Assembly: GCA_030248225.1 (NCBI GenBank)
Contig: JASANE010030337.1
Span: forward strand, 19,821-83,820
Reading direction: 5' to 3'
Length of the DNA: 64,000 nucleotides
Source: Trileptium ribeirensis
Lineage: Eukaryota; Nematoda; Enoplea; Enoplida; Thoracostomopsidae
In this document: in pieces, positions 55,875-64,000 of the stretch
Position numbering within the stretch: position 1 is the first letter of the stretch
How the letters are laid out: each line of letters starts with the position of its first letter
Made by a program: the position numbers and the translations under genes
Notes under the pieces: generated by a model
Databases searched by the model: none
What the model was told of the DNA's origin: nothing
Seen by the model: only the letters and a program-made list of their open reading frames with translations

Positions 55875-56450
55875 TGGTTTGTAAGAACCAAATAGTATCG
55901 CCAAGGTGGAAGAAGGCAAAATCACAATATATACCAGTGTGTAATTTAAATACAGTCGAAATCGAAATAATCAAAGAGCAACCGCTGGTACGAAACGTAC
56001 GGGAAACAATGTGAACAGTGGCTGATGAAAAATCAAGAGCAATCGATCGGTTCGAAAATAAATTAATAGAGAACCGAGCGAGAAAGAAAAAAAGATTTGA
56101 ACTGGATCAAAATCGGAAAAAGAGGGAAGCCGATAATCAAATCCTGCATTTGCGAAATCCAAATAAAGAATCCACAGATGCTATCAATTGTAGATACAGT
56201 AATCCACGAACGGAAAAAAGAACAACGACGGTTCAACATCGAACAATTTTAAGAACAAATAACATGCCAGCCCGAGCACATGAACAGTATCGAACTTCCG
56301 ACAGAAATCGACCTGGAGAAATCAGTTACTGATAAAGAAGCAAAGGCGTATCTGGCAACCGTACTCCACAATTATATACCAGGACGTCTTTTCAAAGTCA
56401 GATTTCGATATTGGTATTAATACGCAAGCGGATCATTACATCCAAGCAAC
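55875..56450 (+). pseudogene. Linker between protease and reverse transcriptase
   Basis: A highly charged frame at 56018-56332 (RARKKKRFELDQNRKKREAD) with stops on both sides. No catalytic motif. Treated as the decayed N-terminal extension of the polymerase region. Confidence 0.4.
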
Positions 56451-57180
56451 AGCCGAGAAACCAGTACAACAATCGTTGCGACGACTACCGTACGTAGATC
56501 GAAACGAGGCGAGTAAACAGGCCCAAGAAATGCTGGCCCAACGAATGATAGGAAGGTCTTACAGCCCATAGGCATCACCGATCGTACTGACTAATAAGAG
56601 AGATAGATTAAAGAGATTCGGTGCAGAGTACAGAGTGCTGAACTACTATACGTAGACCAAAACGAGGCGAGTAAACAAGTCCAAGAAATACTGGACCAAG
56701 GAGTGATCAGAAGGTCTTACAGCCCATGGGCATCACCGATCCTACTGACTAATAAGAAAGATGGATTAAAAAGATTCGGTGCAGATTACAGAATGCTGAA
56801 CTCAATCACAAAGTGTGATAATTTTCCGTTACCAAGAACTGAGGAAATGCTGGACGCGTTACGCGGATCGAAGTATTTCTCAACCCTAGACTTCAACTCA
56901 GGATATTGGCAAGTTCCACTGAACGAACAAGACAAATAAAAGACAGCATTCATCTGTCACGACGGATTGTTCGAGTTCAACGTCGTGCCTTTTGGATTGA
57001 CGAAAGCACCGCAACACTTCAAAGAATGATACAACTAGTATTGGCGAGCGTCCTGACGGAATCGTGCCTATGCTATCTTGATGACATCATAATCTTTTCA
57101 ACGTTGTTCTGGTACCACCTATACGATATTAGCCAAATACTACAACGTCTCCGTGAAGCGAATTTCAAAGCAAAAGGGTG
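56451..57180 (+). pseudogene. Reverse transcriptase region (element D)
   Basis: Ordered Ty3/gypsy reverse-transcriptase motifs are visible: SYSPWASPILLTNKKDG and RFGADYRMLNS at 56710-56810, YFSTLDFNSGYWQVPL near 56875-56925 (first catalytic Asp), then FEFNVVPFGLTKAP in another frame near 56970-57010. The YLDD active site is at 57074-57085, followed by DIIIFS. Stops and frame changes interrupt it (TAA just after 56936). A 158-bp tandem duplication (56491-56806) repeats the first motif block. It identifies the element as Ty3/gypsy-like but is not functional. Confidence 0.85.
56491..56806 (+). repeat. 158-bp tandem duplication in reverse transcriptase
   Basis: TACGTAGA(T/C)C, AAACGAGGCGAGTAAACA, AGGTCTTACAGCCCAT and GGCATCACCGATC follow in order at 56491-56648 and again from 56649. 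Copy 1 carries a stop (CCATAG where copy 2 has CCATGG). Confidence 0.85.
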
Positions 57181-57189
57181 AAAGTGCAA

Positions 57190-57890
57190 GTTTCTAAAAG
57201 AAGAAATTCTGTTCCTCGGATACATTGTATCGAACAAAGGCATATCAAATAACACCCTGGAAAGATCGAGAATATACAAAACTTTTTGAAACCAAAGACG
57301 GTAACGCAACGCAAAAGCTTCCTAGGATTAACTTTATACTATAGACAATTTGTACTCAATTGTTGAACAATAGCAGCACTACTATATATATGATATCACC
57401 AACAAACGGTCAAGGATGGTGAAGTTTGGTCAATTGTGGACGGAGGATGCTCAACAAGCGTTCAACACCTTAAAGATCAAAATGACAATGCTTCCAATCC
57501 TTGTATATCTGGATCCATATAGGCCGTTTATCCTGTACACCGACGCAAATAAGCAGGGAATTAAATATATCGTAGCCCAAGAAGACGAAGAAAGGAATAA
57601 ACCTGTAATCCACTACGGGCGTAACAAATATCATGATGAAGAAACGCGATACTCAGTCACGGAACAAGAGTGCCGGGCGGTAATTTGAGCGGTTCAACAT
57701 TTTCGGCCTTACTTATTGGGTCATCACACAAAACTCATCACGGGCCACGCGCCGCTGGTCCAGATCTTCAATAAGAAGCGACCGCTGGAACAAATGACAA
57801 TACGATTAGCTCGGGTAGCTAACGAGATCCTCGAGTACGAGTATACCATCGTATACAAACCATGACGATACCATCAGAATGTCGATTGTA
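57190..57890 (+). pseudogene. RNase H region (element D)
   Basis: Downstream of reverse transcriptase. The frame 57416-57688 shows LWTEDAQQAFNTLK, PFILYTDANKQG (first catalytic Asp in YTDA) and YSVTEQECRAVI, then TGA. The same frame continues with GHAPLVQIFNKK and LARVANEILEYEY, typical of Ty3/gypsy RNase H. Would have removed RNA from the cDNA hybrid; now broken by stops at about 57686 and 57864. Confidence 0.8.
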
Positions 57891-58856
57891 TGTCGAGAGC
57901 AACAGTAGTTCCTGGAACCAAGAACTTGAAATCAAAAAGAAAGGAAGTAAAGAACCAATACAAACAGTTAACGATCAAAAGAACTAGCAGAAATTACGAA
58001 CGAGCGATCCAACTAAGAACTAAAGAAGCTCGCAGAAAGAAACAAAAAGAACAGCAACTCAAGGAGGTACAACAAAAATTAAACCAAAGAATCAAAAAAA
58101 ATACCCGATAGCGGCAGTGGAGCAAGAAGAATCTGGTTCAGAAGCATCTCTAATATGCGAAACAGAGATACAAGTACAACCAACTCATGGAGTAGATAGT
58201 CAATGGTCTGTCATCGAAATAAGAAGAGGTAAAGAATTAATTACCGGTGGCGGTCGAAAGAAGCAGTCAAAAGCATTTATAACTGCAGGAAAGAAACACC
58301 CGCAACAATGAAAACATTCATAAAGCCAAAGGAAGGGTCGAACAAATAACAGACCTAAAAGAAAATCAAGTGGGAAAGAAAACGAACATCAACAAAAAGA
58401 AAGGACCCTATTGACCGGAAATGCAATAACACTCAGGGACGATAGCGAGGAAGACGATCATCCAGTTAAAATTGCGAGCGAAACCTCGGAGAAGAGGGTA
58501 GTATAATCGAACGGTTTAAGGAGGAAAACAAACCTAGCAACCAGCAACACAACAACAAAAACCAGTCCGAGGGGAACCATTGGTAGAAATGGATCAAAGA
58601 TCGGAACAAAGCGAACGACAAGAGTAAAGAATGAAATTAGTCGAGGAGGTGGATTAATTAGACGCACCTGAAGAGCCGGAAATAAATGAGGCCGAAATGT
58701 ATTCACAATAGTTTCGACTATAACCACCATGGACACCAGAAGAACTGGTGCGTGCACAAAATGAAGATTTATGTATACATTCATTCAAGCACTACATTGA
58801 GCACAACGTATTTTTGGATACTACCCCACATTTCCAAAAGAAATGGATCGTAGCAC
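57891..58856 (+). pseudogene. Charged linker between RNase H and integrase
   Basis: Lys/Gln/Glu-rich frames (57890-58111, 58117-58311) including KEARRKKQKEQQLKEVQQKL, coiled-coil-like, with several stops. No enzyme motif. Unusually long for the spacer between RNase H and the integrase zinc domain. Confidence 0.45.
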
Positions 58857-59245
58857 ATGAACATCAATTTATTATTTTTGGCGACATCTTATACCGATTA
58901 CGATGAAACGATCGACCACAGCAAACGGAACCTTGGGAAATCCAGATTGTGGTACCTCCCGATTTTTGACGACCGTTGTTTGAAATGTAAGTACCACACA
59001 TCGAAATACGGAGGACACTTGGGATTCGAGAAAGTATGGTCAAAACGAGAAAATTCTTTTGGCCAAGTATGACCCGTGATCCACGACAACACAAAGAAGA
59101 ATGTATTCCGTGCACCCGATTTAGACAAGGTCCAAAACGAAGAAATCCATTACAACCGATTAAAGCACTAGCACAATTTCACATGCTAGGCATCGACATC
59201 ATTGGTCCGTCACCACCAACTGAAGGCGGTAACAAATAGATCATC
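58857..59245 (+). pseudogene. Truncated integrase N-terminus (element D)
   Basis: The zinc-binding HHCC region is split over two frames: HTSKYGGHLGFEKV near 58998-59037, then FFWPSM and CIPCTRF at 59050-59120. It is followed by FHMLGIDIIGPSPP with the first Asp of the DDE triad, and a TAG just after NK at 59237. The remaining catalytic core, any chromodomain and a 3' LTR are missing: sequence resemblance stops near 59250-59275. Confidence 0.75.
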
Positions 59246-62200
59246 TGTTTCATGTATTACTTCCCGCACAAGATTCATAGATTTCCTCCCAGTATAGCCA
59301 GATTCATATGTTAAGTTTAGGTTTAGCTTTACCATTGTTTTTGCCTTCACATTTCAGTTTTGCTTTCTTTTATCTGTACATATAGTTGTCATCAAGGCAG
59401 CACAACGCTATCGGGGTCTCAAAACTCCGATATGCGGCCGTTGCAATGAAATTATCAACTTTACTATAGTTGATGTTTGTCGTTGCGAGCTGTAACATTT
59501 TTTACGAAATTTAGCAACATCGCAAGATGCGATATCGGGCCCCGGTCCAACGGACCAGTTGTTGACAGGACCGGTGACCCGGTCCTAATAAATTGAAATT
59601 ATAGGTAGCGTCTAAACGAATTTTTTACAGAGAAAGGGTGGCAGGATCTATAGAAATTTAATATTTTCTATTTCCTCCACCATTTTTATAGGTTGGGCTA
59701 AAAAATTCGGTTCCGACTAAGGAACCGAGCGATATAGGCAACGTATTTAGGTGATGGAATTTGTCAACGGTTGCAACGACCGTTGGAACACGGATCCGCC
59801 TCGGCAGTCAAGAACTACTAAGGTTGGATTGAAATTTCTATAGACATTGGAGCGTTAGTTGGATGTCGTTTTGATAGCTTTACGATGAAAATTCACTTAA
59901 GCTAACACACGCCTTGATGGCCCTTAAGCCATCGTTTTGTGGAAAGCTAGGCATTAGGATTAACTGTAGCTAGCTAAACTACCGTTTACCCCTAGCTCCC
60001 GTGCCCCGAATCTAATTTGAAACTATGCATTAGTATGATATAAACATGTAAATTTATATAAAGCTACTGATGGAGAGTACTTGCTTAAAGTGCCGCATTG
60101 GGACGCCCCTGACAAATAGTACGTCAGCTTAAATGGGTTTACCTATAATACATTGGTACCATCGCTTTGCTGCGATGATGATGAGTAGTAACATGATCAA
60201 ATAGTAAATTCAATATTTCCATTTCGAGCAACTGAGTTCAAACATACAACTGTTATCTAAATAAGTTAAGCATTTTAATCCGGTGGTGCTCTTGAAAATT
60301 GGGGACAACCCCAGAGTTGCTAATTGCTTCGGTAGTGGTGCACTCGCGAGCTCAACCGTAGTGAACCTCGGTTTCAAGCGAGGATTAGTTAAGTAGTTAA
60401 CTCAAACGCTCAAGAAATCACATATAGGACGAACTCATAAATGGAATGATTTTTGACGACCTGTACATAGCGTTTCCGCACTGGACCGCCAAATATTGCG
60501 GTAGTGCGAAGATCCTTTTTTGTGAAGTTGGATATGAAAATTTGTATCTAATACGCTCGTGAACCTTGGATCAAAGCAATTTTTAGCTCCGGTAGAAAAT
60601 TCATATAGGTTAATTTTGTATGACATTGTTGCGACTTTCCTGACGTTATAAGCTGAGTGCGAATTCAACGTGTCTTACCCTTGGTGTGAGTTAGCATAAC
60701 AATTGTTTATCGCCCGGATGAGATTAGTAATAGTGCAAATTAGTTAAAGGTTAACTATTAGCTCAATTTCGATCGAAACCTAGATGCTGTAACCACTAAA
60801 CTCTGTACATTGCTCATCGTTTAGATAATTCATAATATATATCTGCACCATCGAATGGTATAGGACTATAGTGGAGACCAGCCTTCGTTTAGTGGAAATT
60901 GCTCTAAGGCTCCTTTGTCCGAGAAACAAATAATGCCGCAGTTCAGCCCCGAAATATTATCTTAGGTTTAAATCGATCTTCAGCTAAACGAACGCAATCC
61001 GATATGGAAAAGAGTACTTTAGTTTATAATAATTTCTGATATTTCGTCAGTTAGAATTCACACAGTGAGATGTAACAGTCGCGTTTTTCTTATGAGAGTT
61101 TAAAAGAGGGTTCCGCTGAACCGAGTCATGTGTCTGTCACCATGTCATACGTGTATGCGTGAAAATTTAGCGTCATACCGAGTTGGAGCCGTACCTTTAA
61201 ACCTCAATCACATAACCATGCGCCTCTACGTATATTCTTGAATAATTTGTATCAACATACCAGTGGTTCAGCTGTTTATTAATTCCTTGTATAACCCCTG
61301 TATAACACCCTGTTTCTAGTACCTTATGGTATCAATTCGTATCTTGTACCATAGCGATTGACGGTTATGCGCCGTAGTTTAGGATGAGTCGAATTCAGTC
61401 CGTTTTCCCTTCGTCTTACCGCATTGTATGCTTAGTTCGCATTCCAATTGTGCCTATGTTTAGCCGCTTTTAGATGTAAGGGGGTTCCCTGAGTAGTACC
61501 GAACGAGCAGTTGCTTAGATAATAATGGCTGAGCATCGCGTCGATTCCCGTCTCCCCTGCAGCAAGGTAAGCATGGCTGCCGCCTACGAGAGATTTAGGT
61601 GAATATAGTAAATTATTTCACGTCGTGACCGATACAGTTGTGATCGTTTTTCAAAGAATGGCGAAGACTCCGATATGATAATCACGAATTCTCGACTCAA
61701 TAGTTTTATCGTACCTACAGCTTAAAATATTGGTGTACTGATCGTATTATTCCGTATAATGTATTTGTATGCGATTTTGACTTGTCAATAAATACAAGTT
61801 AAAGCCAGACTCGTGTTGTTATCGTGTTTTGATGACCGATGTAGCGATACGCATTGAAGGGGTGTGAAATCGTCGCCCCTATCGACGACCCACGTTCGCG
61901 CTTGACGTGCACAAGTTGCAAGCCTTCGCGTGACTCGCCGATATATTGTTAATGACAAGAGTGTAAATGAGCACCACTCGTGCGATATAATATTTCCTCG
62001 CAGACTTTCGCCTAACGAACTTCCATTGACCAAACACTCGATCCGATGTTAAAGGTTTAGGGATTTGTCGGACACTAGTGGGCCCACTGGCTAAATAAAT
62101 TAATCGTCCAAGAAAGTGAAATAAATAAATCAGAATTTCCATATAGAACGATGATAGGGAATAGTGCTAAGGTCTCTTTGCCCTGTGAGCAGGTGACAGA
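59246..62200. other. Intergenic sequence
   Basis: About 2.9 kb without a supported gene. A GC-rich patch at 59530-59590 has repeated CCGGT words (CCCCGGTCC, GACCGGTGACCCGGTCC). Frames at 60435-60668 (-) and 61785-62142 (-) lack motifs. Confidence 0.35.
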
Positions 62201-62402
62201 GCCAACGTCCCTAGGGACCTCAAAGGTAGTACTACATAGATTACGTGTGCAACCCATCCGGCAGGATCAGAACACATCCTGTGAAGCGATCCTGCGTATT
62301 GCTAAGCTCCTTAGCTTCTTGGGCCGACTCGAAAAAGGAAAAATGAACTCGTTAGGTCCGCCCAGCTGCTGTTGTATGGGCATTGTGTTTTGGAAGTACG
62401 CA
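62201..62402 (+). repeat. Dispersed repeat pair, copy 2
   Basis: Matches 41888-42118 in order (CCAACGTCCCTAGGGACCTC, GCTAAGCTCCTTAGCTTCTT). It gives rise to the incidental ORF 62151-62483, which has no recognisable domain. Confidence 0.5.
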
Positions 62403-62714
62403 GTACAGCAACGTCATGCCTGTTACATTTACTTAATGATTACCATCGATGAAGTAAATATTCAGGCGCAGTCTACATGCTAAGCTTCGCGAGAACAGTG
62501 GTTTTGTCACCTTTTCAGTATCTGAGTCATTGCAGCCTGTCAATGGTCTCACTCTTTACATCAATCGTAGATGCCATTGTGTATTTTATGCTGTTTTAGG
62601 ATTGTTAAGTTGATGTAATACGACTTTGTAATATCGATTTTTAAACTATTGGCAAAGATTTCATTAACGTGTTTGTTTTGCTGTCGCCTTGGGACTGTTC
62701 TGAAAACGAAAATT
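62403..62714. other. Region upstream of MRRF exon
   Basis: AT-rich sequence with no other feature. It should hold the MRRF promoter and 5' UTR; no clear TATA box or initiator was picked out. The MRRF frame is open upstream of its ATG to a TTG at 62649, so an earlier coding start cannot be excluded if an intron lies here. Confidence 0.35.
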
Positions 62715-63215
62715 ATGACAGTAGCACTTTTCATTTTAAGGCAGACGAGTTTCCAGTATGCTAATACTATTCAAAGTATTTTACCTTTTCCCAATTTTCG
62801 ATCGTTGTTGGTCTCCAAATTACTTCCATGTGTACACGGTCTTTATCGAACAGTTTCCAGTTTTTGCGCATTTCCACAGTGTTCTGTGTGCCGCGCACCT
62901 TTGTTGTCATCGATAGACCCCAGGTATTCGCGAATATACGCCCCAGACATTCTGATACTACCAAAGATACATCAGCTTAGGTTAAAGTCGAAAAATCGTG
63001 GCGGTAAAAAGGGGAAAAAATCAAGTCACGTTAGTGCCGATGTTGTTGATGAAATTTTCGATGTACAGCAATTTGAAAAGGACATGACTGCAATTCTGGA
63101 GGAGCTCAAATCTGCACTTGCTCATCAATTATCACTGCGCACGTCTTCAACAGTTTTCGATTCCATAAAAGTTAACATGCCAGATGGAGCGCTGCCGTTG
63201 TCACATGTTGGAAAG
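62715..63215 (+). CDS. MRRF: Mitochondrial ribosome recycling factor, first coding exon (partial)
   Basis: From ATG at 62715 the frame gives 167 codons up to AAG at 63215, followed by donor GTACGC. Residues 1-90 are basic and hydrophobic with few acids, fitting a mitochondrial targeting region. A Lys/Gly-rich stretch (NRGGKKGKK) follows, and then the recycling-factor domain starts: FEKDMTAILEELKSALAHQL and LRTSSTVFDSIKVNMPDG align in order with the first helix and the conserved R-T-x-x-x-x-x-D-x-I segment of ribosome recycling factors. With EF-G2mt the protein splits mitochondrial ribosomes after termination. The domain is cut at LSHVGK with a phase-0 donor; the rest must be downstream of the window. 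No internal stop. Confidence 0.75.
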
Positions 63216-64000
63216 GTACGCATTTGACTTTTAGATAGCTTCTAATATTAAGCAATCCCTATCGTAAATTTTAATTTCAAAGTGAAAACGTACACCGTGA
63301 TAGAATTCCGAGTTTAATGAGTGAAACGAGCGTAGCGAAGAATTCCTTAGTAGCCAGCATGGCGCTTTTCTACGGTTTCCGTTTCTGCGTTGTTGTGACA
63401 CGCAAACTTCAACTGCGACTTGGCGGATTGTCTTGCAAAAACGTTCGTTCTAAATCTTTATGTACCCTTTGGTTGAACACGAAAGTTTATTTTAACATCA
63501 TCCACCCGAAAAAACAGGTAGAACGAGCTCGAGTCACATCGGAGATGGACCCGATAAAACACGTAATGTACTGTATCTCGACAAGTTGTTCAACACGAAA
63601 GTTTATTTTAACATCTTCCAGCCGAAAAAAGCAGGTAGACGGAGCTAGAGTCAAATCGGAGATGGACCCGATAAAACATGTAATGGACTGTATCTCGGCA
63701 AGTGGGACATTTTAGCCAAATAATGTTCATTTTGTTGAACAACCAAAGCCGCAGTATAAATGCCACCGCATAACTATAAATCCAGTTGCAACATATGGCT
63801 GTACAAACTGTACAGAATGCTTTGCTGCAGGGACCTTATAAGATGCAGGAGTTGTGTTGAGATGGTTTTAATGGTCCCCTGTTAACATCGCACATTTTTT
63901 CTGAAAATTTTAAAATTCAAATGCCTCAGATTTCTACGTTTAATCCAAATTTAGGTTTCGATTGACCTTTCTGGGCTAAACGCTCAAGTTGACTTCATTA
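63216..64000 (+). other. Intron of MRRF (start)
   Basis: Begins at donor GTACGC. No exon continuing the recycling-factor domain is seen to the window end. The open frame 63317-63715 (+) is due to an internal tandem duplication and has no matching domain. Confidence 0.5.
63472..63704 (+). repeat. 116-bp tandem duplication in MRRF intron
   Basis: Copy 1 starts at 63472 and copy 2 at 63588, with GTT(G/C)AACACGAAAGTTTA, CGGAGATGGACCCGATAAAA and CTGTATCTCG in both. About a dozen substitutions and one inserted base separate them. Confidence 0.85.

Noticed and set aside
63317..63715. 132-codon ORF next to MRRF
   Set aside because: It sits in the MRRF intron, its second half is a tandem duplication, and it does not continue the recycling-factor domain.

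Overview
The window looks like AT-rich, repeat-dense nuclear DNA of an invertebrate metazoan. The reasons are spliceosomal exon edges in phase, an animal-type mitochondrial ribosome recycling factor exon, three classes of DNA transposon with correct target-site duplications, and a decayed Ty3/gypsy-like LTR retrotransposon. No bacterial, plastid or viral gene organisation is visible. Species cannot be read from the sequence. All identifications were made by eye, without database searches.

Host genes are few and mostly partial. At the left edge are two exons (141-353 and 1978-2435, +) of an unrecognised gene whose split codon joins in phase; its intron holds a tRNA-Ala-like sequence (1288-1358, -). 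A small PHD-like zinc-binding ORF lies at 5483-5908 (+). The last exon of a four-pass membrane protein is at 11129-11756 (-). Weaker candidates are at 28813-29088 (+) and 30478-30873 (-). At the right edge, 62715-63215 (+) is the first coding exon of mitochondrial ribosome recycling factor (MRRF); its remaining exons lie outside the window.

From 9.6 to 42 kb most recognisable content is repetitive. There is an indel-free 30-bp palindromic minisatellite (10321-10860) and a hAT-like element with perfect 8-bp target duplications (11994-13852), which carries a nested GC-rich foldback element with TA duplications (12894-13256). There is a pogo/Tigger-like element with long terminal repeats and a PHD-type transposase tail (18469-19649), and a three-copy MITE family near 15.9, 24.2 and 35.0 kb. 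Two other foldback or MITE elements (17936-18200, 20353-20768), a 1.68-kb head-to-tail duplication (24597-27956) and a complex satellite (36.76-38.76 kb, with an outlying copy at 9.66 kb) complete this part.

From 42.6 to 59.25 kb lies a retrotransposon cluster. Three successive units, each a long LTR plus leader and a short gag start (A, B, C), run head to tail into a longer element D. D carries decayed gag, protease, reverse transcriptase, RNase H and integrase regions, and it breaks off inside integrase. The LTR of D is split by a second hAT-like element (49777-51384), and the left insertion edge was later tandemly duplicated. Each LTR carries several copies of a short GC-rich motif, and the motif variant differs between LTRs but is shared within one LTR.

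The cluster has no intact open reading frame for mobility; stops and frame changes occur throughout. The genes do not form an operon or pathway. The window reads as sparse host exons set in layered mobile-element debris.
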